Shown: positions 48,435-60,384 of the stretch, one piece after another | Position numbering within the stretch: position 1 is the stretch's first letter | Layout: every line of letters begins with the position of its first letter | Source of the DNA: Burhinus oedicnemus | Taxonomy: Eukaryota > Chordata > Aves > Charadriiformes > Burhinidae | DNA length: 64,000 nucleotides | NCBI GenBank assembly: GCA_008921705.1 | Contig: VFFE01007216.1 | Location: forward strand, 1,413,027-1,477,026 | Direction of reading: 5' to 3' | The notes under the pieces: generated by a model | The model's input: only the letters and a program-made list of their open reading frames with translations | Databases searched by the model: none | What the model was told of the DNA's origin: nothing | Program-made: the position numbers and the translations under genes

Positions 48435-51379
48435 CCTATTTGTATTGTTTCCATCTAAATGCTGGTAGCTAGTTTCCATCTCGGAACAGATTTTTTTCCC
48501 CTGTGAAGGCTTTTTGCAGCCATCCTGACTACCCCAGAAAACTCTTGTGAAAGATTTTATTCCAGCAGTACTAATCTGTCCCTAGTTTTCCATCTGATCC
48601 CTATATCCTCAACGTGTAACACGCAACATTTTCTGTACGCAACAATGGCCCTTTCAGCTGGCTGGAGCGGGGAACAATGAACTGAAGCATCAAAGTCTGC
48701 TTGGCTTAGCAGCAGCATTTTTTGAAAACCTGGACAAGTCAGAATTTGAAATTTGAAGGCCAAAATAAAAATTTGTTGTGATTCAGTGTACAAACCTAAG
48801 TCACTGCTTGCTTTTCAGTGTGCGGAGTACTATGTACACCGACTGAAATAATCTATGAAAATTACACCACTTATTTTGGAGCCTGTATATAAACTTAGGA
48901 GCAAATCCTAGAAACTTTTTGCTTTTATGTTTGTCAAAAAAGTTTAGAAATATAAAGGAATAATTCAACCTCCTAAGCCAATCTGCTGCTATGGAAAGAT
49001 TTCCCAAGACAGTGTATTTTCCAGTGCTTAGTCCAGTCCATTTTAAGGTTTGAGTATTTACTTTGGCAGAGCATATTGCTGTCTCATATATGTCACTAGC
49101 AGGAAGCTTTGCCTGATACAATCTCATCATTTCTAAGAGAATTCTCTTTTCCTTACCTTGGTAGTCCTCTTTGCCTAATGGGAAATTAATCTTCACACTT
49201 AGGATTAAACTGTGGCTTCACTTTCATTAGTAGGAATGTTTCTGTTGATTTCAGGGAGCTGGGATTTTACTCTTGATGGTTGTGTGCTCTCTTCAAATGC
49301 TTTTAGGTAATGATCATATCTATTGGCAAGTCCATCCTGTCCCTTACAAGACCCTAGGTTTCCTTGCCTGTTATGTCCTTAACTTTGGTGTTTTTCCAGT
49401 TCTTTCCAATCTAGCATAATTTGCGGATTTTATTTATGTGCTACTCTGCCATTCTTCAGAATTGTAACTGGTGTGGCTGGACAGGGCCGAACCAAATCTT
49501 TTCTTAGTCCTTGTTTGTTTCACCTGCTATGCATGAATGAAAGTTATGAACCATTAACTTTGATATTGGTGATGTTCACAGCATTTTGAACAACCCTGGT
49601 ATTCATAAATTTTGAACTGCGCAAACGACCAAGATAATTTCTGCTTCATGTGGAAGAGTGACATCCTCTGCATTTCCAAGAACAGGAACTCCCTCAAGGG
49701 ATACCATACCTTGTACAGAAACCCACAGAGACCTTTCTGGTCCAGTCAGCAGGACCCATTCCAGTGGGAACTATTAAGCCAAGGAGTCAGGCTTGCTAAT
49801 ACACATCTTGCTGAATGCTTTGGATTGACACTGCTTTTAAACAACAGCAAAGAAAAATGTGTCCCATATACAAGTTAGGATCTGTACTCAGCCTATGTTA
49901 TACGATCTGCAAGTCAAGGAATTTCTGGCTTCTTCTTCTTCTTCTCATGCAAACGTCAAAAATTTAAGCCACAAGAAAAGTCTTATTTTAACATATATTT
50001 ACAGAAAAGTAGTTTGTTTTTTTTTTCCTTTCCCCTCGTCCCCAGTTCATACTGAATTGCTCAAAGGCTACAAGGCAGCAGGCAATAATAGTTTCATTAC
50101 TTTTTGCATCCTCTGCGAGGTTAGGTTTATGATGGTACTTTGGATGCTTACTGCAATACAAAAAGGACAGGGGCTATCATTGCACTTTATTGACTAGAAG
50201 AAGCTGTGGATCAGTGGTACACCAGGCTCTCCAATTGCATTTTTAGATGAATAATTATTAACGTAGAGGCAAAGGAAGGTCTCAGGCCAGTTTACAACCC
50301 TGCACATGAAAGGGTATTGCAGAGGAATAACATCAGCTGTCATTTGGAAGCCCTCAGTCCGATAGTCTGAGTTGACCACAAATAACTCATTTGGAAGTAT
50401 TAAATATTGAGCAGTGCAAATATGAAATTTTAGTGGTAGTGAACTGTAAATGAAAGGAAACACACAAAACTCTGCATGTGATAGTGGGATAAACAAATGG
50501 TGATGAGAGGTTGCGTCACTGCCAAAGGTGTTCAGTAGTTTTGACCAAGTGTGATCCAAAGCTTTACCGAGTTGCAGTTATATTCATGAAACAAGAGGAT
50601 AGGACTTTACATCTTTTTCTGTCTCCAGTCTTGATAGACCCCATGTCTAATGTTGAGTGAAGCTGTTTCCCACCATGAAATTCATTCACCTCTTCTAAAC
50701 AATCTAGCATTTTTATTGTTAGTTCTTTCAAAGCACAGACTTTTTTATTGTGGATTTCCTTTCTCCCATCACTGGTAGGACTTCTGAGCATCAATGCAAC
50801 GGTAAAGAGAATGAAATGGAAAATGCCTGCTCGTATCAGTGTATCGTCCCCTTGAGGCAGAAAATTCCACTTTTTGGTGTGTTTATGGAAACTCATTTCT
50901 GAAATGACACCAGCTGATGAGTTTACTTGGTAAATGTACATGCGGTTTTGAGTTGCTGAATTTTGTCCTTCTTCCATTAATTTCCTGGTAGAGTCAAAAA
51001 CCATTTCTTCAAGACTGTTTGATGACTGTTTACTGAGCCAAGAACAACTGTGGTTTTCTCACTTAGTTTTTGACTAGTAAATAGGAGGTATCTTGAAACT
51101 ATCTCAGTTTTCTGATTTCAGAAGTACTGTTTTTAGATACTCTGATTTAACTAGCTCTGCATTACCCAACTGCATTGTTGATTTAGTTAAAAGAGCTATG
51201 ATTAGGTAAATTCCTCTGAAAAGATGCTATCATTGATTGAAGTAGGAGTAGTAAAGCCAATATTTTGTATGAAATACATGTCACTTTTATTGGCCAGAAA
51301 ATGCTTTAAATTAAGCAGAAGCAAATACTAAAAGAGTCTGGTTTCTTCCGGTGTCTGATTTATGCTAAGAAAACAAAAC

Positions 51380-52150
51380 TGATTTTGGGCTTTCCAAAAG
51401 CACACTGGGGGAGTGGGGGTATGGCATGGCCTATGCTGGGCTCAGCCCCTCCCCACACCAGGCTGCTCCCTGACCCCTCAAGGTCAGTCCTAGGTACTGT
51501 ACCCATTAATGTCTTTGGTTATGACCTTCAAGATAGTAGGGGATGCACCCTGAGCAAGAGCCCATGACCCCCACAGGGAGGCCAAGAGCACTTTTGTGGT
51601 ACAGGAGCAGCCTTTCTGGGAAGTGACATGGCCCAGGAGAAGGGTCCCCAGAAAGGCAGCCCTCAGCCCCCACTCCCAGTCAAGGACACCCATTGGCCCT
51701 GAGGATGCTCCCATGGGGCAGAGTTCAGGAGGATCCCCCTGGTGTTGGGGGACCAAGCCAGGTATGACATCCCCATGGCCTGCCTGTGTCACCAGTGACT
51801 TCACTGCCTGCTGTTCCAGAGCTGTTACAAGGGCCTGTGGTGAGAGAGAGCTCACACCGTGAGCCAGGCAGAGCAGCTTTGACAAAGGAGGAAGAGGAAT
51901 AGGGAAGATGGGAAAACTGTCTGGGACAGATGTGCCACTCTCCTTGCGGCCACCACTGCCACCACACAAGACATGGACATAGACCTCCCTGAGGATGAGG
52001 CCAAAGGCACCAGGGCAACTGTGTATCGCCCCCTGGCCCTCTCCTTGCAGCTGGCCTGCAGCATCCACCCATGGGAGACAGAGATGATGCAGGCATGTCC
52101 CTACCATGGCTCCCCTCCACCTCCAGATGGGGACAGAGACATCAGCCAGG
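51380..52150. other. GC-rich island of unknown origin next to exon 5
   Basis: Base composition rises sharply to GC-rich from about 51380 and falls again near 52200. CpGs are few, so it is not a CpG island like that at 30.4 kb. The reverse strand is open for 205 codons (51490-52107) and other frames are also long, as expected where stops are rare. A CTCF-like core CGCCCCCTGGCCC lies at 52027-52039. I see no LTR ends, CR1 motifs or known coding domain. It could be an old element fragment or simply a GC-rich intronic block. Confidence 0.5.
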
Positions 52151-52338
52151 AACAGCTCTCAACACCCATTGCTGCCTCAAGGCCATTTCCACAACTTATT
52201 GTACATATTATTATGGAGTATTTACAGGATAGGCATTTTATGGCTGACCATATTTTTCTGTGCATATTACATGCATAGTAAGTTGTATTATTCTTATCTT
52301 ATATTTAGTTATTGTATTCTGAGAACATGCTTGTTCAG

Positions 52339-52483
52339 GTACCTTCAAGCTAGACATTGTGTCCTGGAATTTGTTATGCACAACATTTGTCTGACTTCAA
52401 TGTTATCCAAGCACAGATCTTCCCCCGAGGAAGAGTTAACAGCATTAAAATTAAAGGAAAATGGACTTGAATTTATGGAAGAA
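52339..52483 (+). CDS. Coding exon 5 of the visible chain, unidentified gene
   Basis: This exon of 145 bases follows CATGCTTGTTCAG and ends GAAGAA before a consensus GTAAGT donor. It holds one base of a split codon and 48 open codons (phase 2 in, phase 0 out). The peptide contains YLQARHCVLEFVMHNICL, a Lys/Ser/Glu-rich middle (SKHRSSPEEEL) and a helical end (LKENGLEFMEE). The first base completes the Arg codon started at 43593-43594. With the four exons upstream it gives 545 bases in one continuous frame. No known domain is recognised. Confidence 0.6.
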
Positions 52484-54818
52484 GTAAGTCTGCAAATACT
52501 GTTAGATTCTTTCTGAAATCAGAATGACTGAACAGTGGTGTAAAATGGTTTGTCCAGATCACAAGACACATGTAGGAGTGCATAGAAAAGAGTGGGACTG
52601 CATGCACTGTAAGCACTTTTTGCATTTTAAGAAGAGTTGTTCAGATGTTTGCAGACACAAGAATAGGTTTTATTGTGGATTGCTCTGTTACTAAAAGTGA
52701 ACATTCTTTACCATCAAAAAGAATATTTTGTCTTTATATTAATAGTGATAGAGGCTCAGACTTTTCCCATCAGAGCTCTGATAATTTTTTTTCATCTCTT
52801 TAGTATATGTTTCCAGTCTGAATAGCACAAATATACATTTACTTCCAACGTTCACTGAAGAAAACTGCCCTGAAATGAATGACACTGGACGAATTTGTAT
52901 CGAAGTTGAGTCTCTTTATAATGCGTCACCTGGTCCGAGCAAACACCATGTAAAAACTAGGCTTCAGAAATGAGAGGCCTTCCCCAGCCAGTAAGTCATG
53001 CCAGGCCACTGCATTGCATCACTTCAGAATGAGGGAAATTTGGAAAAGGACTTGAGCAATGAGTTGGTTTTCACTTTTACTGGAAAAAGATAGCCACGCA
53101 TGGGTGAGAATGGCCCTTGCATGGTGACCCAGAGTGGCAGCCATCCAACATCAAGCTGTTCCAAGTGCCTGCCTCTCACTCCAGCAGTTGACGGGCTTGG
53201 AAAGTGAGGGGGTCCTGCTAGCCTGCTTCTCCTTTGGGCACAGCTCCTCGTGCACTTGACCCCTGACCATAGGGAAAAGAGCTGTACATTTGCGTCGCTG
53301 CCAAAGGCAGCCCAAATGCAAAAGACAGGCTGCCTTCAGCTCTGCACATCTTGAAAAATAAACCTGGGGCAGTAGGAGGGGGAAGGAGGAAGATGGAAGA
53401 TTCAAAAGCAGAGGCATAAATGACAAAATGAAATGGCCTGGAGTAATACAGTGGTTCAGAGTGGAACTGGGCATCGGGGGAGGGAAGAAACATTCCCCCT
53501 TAGCATTAGGTGCCTTGGTGTCCAGGAGCGAGGACACACCACTATTCTCGACCAAGTGACATGGCCCAAGGCCTCATGCAAAAAGAGACCTTCTCATACC
53601 ACCTTACTGGGACGGAGAAAGAGGGGCTGGAGCACCCAGGTCTTTGTGCGGGCTGGTCTATGTAAAGCAGAGGGTTTTGCTGTATTAAAGGAAGCCATCA
53701 ATACCTGCATCAGGCTAAGCGTTCAATGCTTACCACTTTGTCTATCCTAACCTTGAGATAAGTAATCGTATGTTTTGTTATGCTGGGTGAAGCGGTCAGA
53801 GAATTTCCTTTCCTGGTTTTCACATAACGCTGTCACACTCTCTTCTCTTCCTCCACACATTTGCACTGGTTCTGTATGCAGCTGCAGGAAGCTGGGCAGC
53901 TCTGCTGAGCTCTGTAGCCTGACAGATTCATGGTGCTTTTGCCCTGACTCCGCTGTAGGCAGAACCCACCCGTTCTTTGTTGGAGTTGTGGGCGGACATG
54001 GTCTAGGAGGGACCTGAAAGTAACCCAGCTGGTGTGTCGGGCTCTTATCATGTGCTAAGGAGATGCAGTCAGCTCCCTGTGTAATCATCAGGACTGAAAC
54101 CTGAGTACTCAGGCTTGGTATGGCCATGAGGCCAGGTGGCTGGCTACATGAGGATAGCTGGGCTTGTTGGGGCTGGGAAGTATTTCAAACACCAGAGCTT
54201 GGCAGTGCCGGAGCTCCCACAGGACCTGTCAGCAGTGCATGCTGGGCCAAGGGAAGGTGAACCCCAGCCAAGGGCAAGGACTGGTGTGGGCAGGGCAGTA
54301 ATAACTAAGAGTGCATCTTAGGAGAACCTGGAGAACCACGATCACAAGTGTCCATCATGGCATTCACCTTGGGGTAGCAACCAATGTCAGATGCTGCCTT
54401 GGTTTTCTCTATAGCGTGGCAATTGCCTCACAGTATGGCAGTTTGTGCCCTGTATTCCCTCAGAGGTGAAAAATCAAAGCCAGATAGGATGCTGGCATAC
54501 TTTAGAGATAACAAAAGAGCCTGTTCGTGGGCTTAAGAAAACAACACAAGCACCTGGCACAGATGAAAAAACTCATCTCAGCGACACCAGATTTTTGTAG
54601 AAAATTGATCAATTTAAGTTAATTTTGGTTTAAACTCTGGTGGTAGTGCATAGAATTTTACCTCCATTCCTGGAGAAGATGTTATGGGGTTGTTTTATTT
54701 TTGCTCTCTTTGTTGGTGTCTGATAGCGAACAGTTCCTTTTGGTTGCTCTCAGATAGGCTCTCATTTGCTCAGCTGTGGCAGCCTGTGACTGTCACGCCT
54801 ATTTCTTTTCCCCTGCAG
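52484..54818. other. Sequence after exon 5: intron-like, with a small Cys/His-rich ORF
   Basis: Contains the small ORF 52524-52694 listed separately. After a very strong acceptor at 52803 a 55-codon frame runs to TGA at 52971, but its phase does not fit exon 5. The rest, to 54.8 kb, has moderate GC and no supported gene. Confidence 0.45.
52524..52694 (+). CDS. Small Cys/His-rich ORF, 56 codons, unknown
   Basis: The ORF starts at ATG 52524 and stops at TAA 52692-52694. It has eight Cys and seven His in 56 residues. Cys are at residues 6, 10, 26, 29, 39, 43, 51 and 55, and the core reads CMHCKHFLHFKKSC. The spacing suggests metal binding but matches no single classic finger. It begins 40 bases after exon 5 and cannot be joined to it: a 40-base intron would be too short and the phase gives a stop. 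It may be a chance frame, a decayed finger or a short independent product. Confidence 0.2.
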   Translation: MTEQWCKMVCPDHKTHVGVHRKEWDCMHCKHFLHFKKSCSDVCRHKNRFYCGLLCY

Positions 54819-54899
54819 CAAGCAGTGTGTCTTGTAGCTCTCTGGTACTACTCTGCAGTCCCTTATTTTTTGTTCAGCAGCATCAGTTATCACACCTAG
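54819..54899 (+). CDS. Candidate exon with the best acceptor in the region, possibly terminal
   Basis: The acceptor is near ideal (CCTATTTCTTTTCCCCTGCAG). In phase 0, which matches the outgoing phase of exon 5, the frame gives QAVCLVALWYY, then SAVPYFLFSS, and reaches TAG at 54897. So either this is a last coding exon, or splicing leaves it earlier at a weak donor such as ATCA before GTTATC (GT at 54886), which gives outgoing phase 1. A second frame is also open here to 54970, so the assignment is uncertain. Confidence 0.3.
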   Translation, partial: QAVCLVALWYYSAVPYFLFSSISYHT

Positions 54900-55065
54900 C
54901 AGCTGCGGGTTTATTTCTGACACTGGAAGGGATTTCAAAACGTCCAAGACCCCATGCCAGAAAGCTGTAAGGCTTTTCCCTACTGGCTATATTTTTTCAG
55001 CGTTATATCCTAGAGACAGATATGACACCCCTGTTGACAGAGGCAGGGTTTTCACAACTGGGTAG

Positions 55066-55183
55066 GCTGGCGCGAGGTTGAAATTTATACATTATGAGAT
55101 CAAAGATGGGTTCAGGCTACTGCGGCTAGCATGAGCTTGAACCTTACACATTATGAGATCAAGGTGGGTTTAGGCTATTGCAG
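55066..55183. repeat. Two-unit tandem duplication, 59-bp period
   Basis: Units 55066-55124 and 55125-55183 share GCTxGCxxGAG, ACATTATGAGATCAA (55089 and 55148), and GGGTTxAGGCTA blocks, with point differences and a small length change. It looks like a local duplication that has diverged. Confidence 0.75.
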
Positions 55184-56253
55184 AATGTAGCTGTGTAAAA
55201 CTAATGACAATAGCTCATAGTCTTGTCTTCAGCAGTAACACTTGCTTTTCTTATCTTTACATTGTAATAGCATGTGCAGGTGCATTATCCCAAGGCAAAT
55301 ACAGACAATCCTGGTTTTATTCAATACTGCTTCCAGAAAAGGAGAATCCAGGCAGAGGCAGAGACTGATGTCAAAGACTCGTCCTATGCCAGAGTAAGGC
55401 AATGGTCTTCCTAGGACTAGAAGGAGAACCCCATCTGATGATTATCTGAGATCTCAATTATTCCTGAACCCTCTAACCCATGGTATAAAGTGACAAAAGG
55501 AGCCATGGCAAGACCCAAACTGTTCCACACATTTATGCTCAACTTTCTGTTCCTTTCAGTTTGGCATTGAGTGAGAACAGAATTAATAAGATTGACCACA
55601 TTTAAAAGCATACACATAATCTAGACCATTGTTTGGGACTTAAGGAAAATCCAGAAAGAATTTAACATTCCTGTGGGTCTTTTATAGTCTATAATGACTC
55701 TCACTTCCTAAGTCTTTGTTTTAATATTTCCACTACTGGGCAGAAAGCATTTCTGGACCTATGAATAGATTCTCCATCTTTCCCTGGAAATCATCTTTAT
55801 TCCCATTACAACACTATTAGGTGTTTCAGTGGACTGGTACCTTCAGCAGTGTGTTTGCTGAGTTTTTTAGTCAATGGTTTGAGCTCTGTGACCTGATCTT
55901 TCCAACATCCTTTTTCAACTGTGTTTAATGTTCCTAGGAGTAAAACCATACCTCCTCTTCACTGGCTTCCTCATTCATTTCCTTTTTCTCAGTTTGCTGA
56001 AATACTTCAGTCTGGACCAAAGACTGGCTTTCTTACTTCAGTGCCTTACTTTTACATTTAAGGGTGGCTGTGCCTGTTTTGATCAAGTATAGACAGTACA
56101 AAATCTGGGAAAAAAACTCAGCATACCTCACCACTGAACCATGATGTCATTTTCAGGTATATACCCTCCTTCCCTTTTCTTACTTTCAGTAATCATTTCA
56201 CTTTTCCTGAAAGCACAGGCTTGCACATCCGCTGTTTCACTAACTGTCCCCAG

Positions 56254-56293
56254 AAGGAGAACCAACTGAGAAGTCTAGATCTCAGCAACTAAG
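56254..56293 (+). CDS. Very short candidate exon (40 bp)
   Basis: A good acceptor (TTTCACTAACTGTCCCCAG) and donor (CTAAG before GTGAGG) flank 40 bases. The frame GEPTEKSRSQQL is open with phase 1 in and phase 2 out, which would connect a phase-1 exit from the 54819 exon to the exon at 62040 (AG+A makes Arg). At this length an open frame is common by chance, so it depends on the rest of the chain. Confidence 0.2.
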
Positions 56294-59200
56294 GTGAGGG
56301 AGACACATCATAGCTCCTCAAGGTACTACATAGGAAAAATATGTTGTTTAGGACAGAACCATGAAGTCAGGACCATGGAACAAAATTAGGGATGTCAGAC
56401 TTGAATATACTGATTGAATGCACCAGAATCACACCTGATGGCTGAAGATGAGAAGACCTAGATCTTGAATGAGAGACCTTCCCTCAAAATCTTTGGGACC
56501 CAGGCTAGTAGCTAAGAAGTTGCAGCCAAACTTGGCAAATGCCACACCGCACAAATCAAAGCTGTTGAATCAGTACTGAGCTGCTGTGGGAAAAAGAAGA
56601 GGGGAGTCCTTGACTGCATACCTTCAGCTGGGAAAAACAGATCTAATCCAGACTTGTCTAATGATATGCATCCATTTTTGTCACAGCCAAGGGTCTTTGG
56701 CTGCTTTGCATTTGAGTTGCTTTCATCACCAGTAGGAATTTATTTGGTACTTCTCATGGCTTCCACCTACACAAACAATACACTCAACATTTCAATGACT
56801 GTTAAACTGTTGTCTGAAATTTGGTTTAAAAATAGCAATTGGAATTAAACAAAACTTTGAATTAGAACTCCAATGAGACAAAAAAAATTGGCAATCCTTT
56901 TGGTAAGAAGTTGTATACTTTTATTTACTAGCTTTGCTGCTCCCTTTGGCCTCAGTTGGCTTTCATTCCAAAGCATTTTATGCAATTCCATATGAACGGC
57001 AATAATCCATGTTAAAATGTCTCAGGCTTCCCCTTCCACTCACACAGAATTTCAGATGTTCAAACAGTTGCCCTTCCAATAGCAATGCCAGTGTCAGGCA
57101 AGCTTACTCTGCAGTTCTTCAGCAGATTATCTTGGACTTGCCTACTCTTTAGATGGCTTCTTGTTAATTTGCAAAGCTCAGCAGAGTCTGGTTTTCATTC
57201 CTTTGTCCCTGGGAAGACTCCCTCCTCAGGAACCCATAATAATTTAGGGACAAATTTATGCTATATCTTAGACCATTTAACATCTTTCATTTCAAAAGAC
57301 CCTGAAGCATGTAGAAGGCAGGATTGTCCCAACTGACCACGGTGCTCAGACACACGGGTAGTCCTATGTCAACAGGGATAAGTCAGCTGGGCTACAAATA
57401 AAGGCAAAAGTGTGTCTGTGCAGAGCTGTGTGTACAGTCCCTCACCCTCTACTGAAAAGCAGCAGGACTATGAGATATATTCAGCAGTAATGTGACTTTA
57501 ATTAATGTCATCAGATGCATATTTAGCAATAAAGTTTAGGTACAAGAGGAGATTCAGTGCAAAGTGATAGTGGCCACAATGATTTGGTTTACATCTGCCT
57601 TCTTGCTAAATGTTCTAAGGAACCTTGAGGGAGCAGAAACCACAGGAACTTTATTTTGTGCCCTTCAGAAGGTTTGGATCTCCTGAACCACAACATAGGT
57701 CTTCATCAGGCAGGAATGTGATAACAGAATATAGCTGCAGACAGAAAATTTCAGCTTATTCAGTCATGAGGGTCTCTGCCTGCTGCTGTTGCAAATGCAT
57801 ATGCATGAAAGTTTAACAGCACAGTAAAAAAAACCTTTTCACCTTCTCTGCTCTAGGGCCTCCTCAACAGCTATTCAGTTTTCTTCCACTTCTATATAGC
57901 CTTTCCTCATTATTTTTGCATTAGACATGCAGGTACTCGATTTCCTTTCTTGACAACTGTAGCAATATTTTTTGAGTCTATAACACAAGTTTTCAGGGCA
58001 TCAGAGGAAACTCGCATGTGGTACAGGCTCTCCGGTATCCAGGCAGTGAGGATAAAAGACACAGAGACACCAGATTCCTGATGCCCACTTCTCTCTGTTG
58101 GCAGCTTGAAAACATGCTGCAGTTCAGTCTTCACTTCCAGGCAGCTCCACTACTGCCAGAATCCCTGGAGTGACAGTGGGGATTCAGGCGATGGATGTCT
58201 TAACATTTCCAATATCAAAACCAAAAGAAACACTGTGGTTTAAAAAAAGAAATCCAATTTTATGAGCGCATCTTAATACATCAGAATAAAAGACACAGGC
58301 ATATTTTTGTTTCTTTGGGCTTACTCTCATTTTAAATGCCATTTCCTGTTTTACTAGCTCATAAAAAATCAAGGTCGTATATTCTGTGGTAAAATCTGAT
58401 GCAGATCCATTAACTGCAAGGAGGCAACTCTATGCTGCTTGAGGCTCTGGCCCTTTTAAACAAGCTTCATGGCTCAGGGACTCTTTGAGCATACCTTGAT
58501 GCAAGAAGAAACATATATTTGGGATTCATGGTTTAACTCTGCATGATACTGTAACTCACATTGCTTTCATGTACCCTAACACCAGCTTATTAAAAAATTA
58601 TAACTGCCTTCATTTTATCCCTTCTCTGCTTGTTGCAATGCAATATTTCATGTGTATTGATTATATTCAAAAGTACCCAAGTGATGATTTCTCCTCCTTT
58701 ATTATTCCTGTATTTCACACCCAGTAAGACTTGATCTGAAACATGTTTATTAAAACTGACAGCTGGGAACATAAGAACCTGAGCACAATGAAGATGTTAT
58801 CTACCTTGCTGGGTTGTGATACTGGAAGTGTTCTGCTTCAGGCTAGGCTGCCTCTTGTGAGTTTTTGTCATCTGAAAAGTTATTATTATACAAAAGTGTC
58901 CCTGGAAACATTGATAACAAAATCGGTAGAAAAATTCAAAATTTAAAAAATGGGTATTTTTAAAGTCGTTTTCAGTCTACAGGTTTTGAAAGGAAATAAT
59001 TTTTTGTGTCCAACACAGTTTGCAAACATTTTCATACAAAAAGGTTTTTGTCTTCCATCTAGTAATCCCTCTTTCATACCCTTTTTATGTCTCCATATAT
59101 CCTTTCCCAATCTTAGCACGCTGCTAAGCAAAGGAAAGAAGTAAGAGGAGAAAAACTTAAAAGGTGCGGAAAACAGTTTTTTAAAGGAAGGGGACAGTGA

Positions 59201-60384
59201 CAAAAAAATGCACATTTTCTCCTCTCCTGCTACAGAAAAAGCAGAAAATTGAGATGAAGAAGAGATAAAACACTCTTAAAAAGTCTTTAGCCAATAATTT
59301 GCACATTAATTGTAATTAATTAATGGCATTAGTTCCTTCCCCAACAACCACTGCCTTCCAGGCATAATTTCATTCTGTCCTCTGTAGAGGCATGATGGGG
59401 GGAGGGGGCAGAGCAGAATGAGGAGGTTAAGCAGATGAGCGTGGGGAGAAATAAGCCCCCCTGGTAAATCCCAGCACTAGCATTAAGCTCTTCTTCCCCT
59501 TTCACAGTGGTGGGGAAGGTAGATTAGAGGTTGGTGGCATATTCAGCTGAGGGGGATGTAAATCCACACTGCAGCATTGTGTGGTCCTTCACCTGCAGTC
59601 CAGTTTTCCCGCTGGTGACAGTACCAGCAGTTTTGTGGTGAGAGGGATTTCTGGCCAAAAGTGAGCCTTGTTAGGGTACAAAGAGATTCACAGGAGAGGG
59701 GAACTACTGCATCCAGGACCAGCCTGGAGTTAGAGCAGATGAAGGGGATCGTCAAGGCGTTCCCACAGGGATGTACCAAGGACATGGGTTGTCATGCTGC
59801 ATTAGGAAGGCAGCTGTGACAGGGGACACAGTGATTCATGCTCTAAATGCAAATGCTTCATTCATGTTTTCAACGTTTCTCTACTCTCTGAGTAGACCTG
59901 GTAACTGAATTAGGTCTGGATCTGAAACAGTACCACCCCACAAGGAAAGGGGACTGACGCTCCGCACCCAATGCAGAATTGTGATCGAAGTGGAGTATGT
60001 GTCCTCTGGGCATCATGAGCATGGTCCAGCTGTTCCTATACTCCATGTCTAACAGCAACCAGCTTGCAGCACTTCAAGGGAAAAGGAAAAGTACCTTGGA
60101 GACAGTTAGTTTGGAATTACATGTCGGCACATAGGGAATGTTTTCAATTTCACCTTCTCTCTGTAGTAGTTACTGCTCCATTGCTAAGCAGTACCCAGCA
60201 TTCTTAAAACGTATGAATACCACTGTGCACAGATCTATGGATGGTAGGATAGACAGAAGTATGAATACTCCTCAGCAGAAGCCTAAAAGAGAAGTAATGT
60301 CCTCTCCCACTATGCCCAAAAGCGAGCAGGGCTCTGGTTGGAGGAAGATAGGAAAGTCGGAAAAGCTTTTATGGTTTTAGTGTA

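Larger units (their letters stand above)
43595..51379. other. Presumed intron 4
   Basis: AT-rich sequence holding a possible C2H2 zinc-finger remnant (44250-44500), a (GTTTT)4 microsatellite (48415-48434), a short (TTC)n run (about 49930-49946) and long minus-strand open frames at 48801-49196 and 50194-51004. No functional gene is established. Confidence 0.5.
54900..60384. other. Intron-like sequence, 3' part of window
   Basis: No firm gene. Besides the items listed separately, a 57-base segment at 55337-55393 has a good acceptor and donor and is open in two frames. Long-ish frames near 57.1 and 58.2 kb have no family match. Confidence 0.4.

Noticed and set aside
48801..49196. Minus-strand frame of 131 codons, Lys-rich
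   Set aside because: No family resemblance, no companion frames and no regulatory context.
52804..52970. A 55-codon frame after a superb acceptor, ending in TGA at 52971
   Set aside because: It needs an incoming phase of 1, but exon 5 leaves in phase 0 and no convincing exon of suitable length fits in the 320 bases between. Kept as a possible alternative end only.
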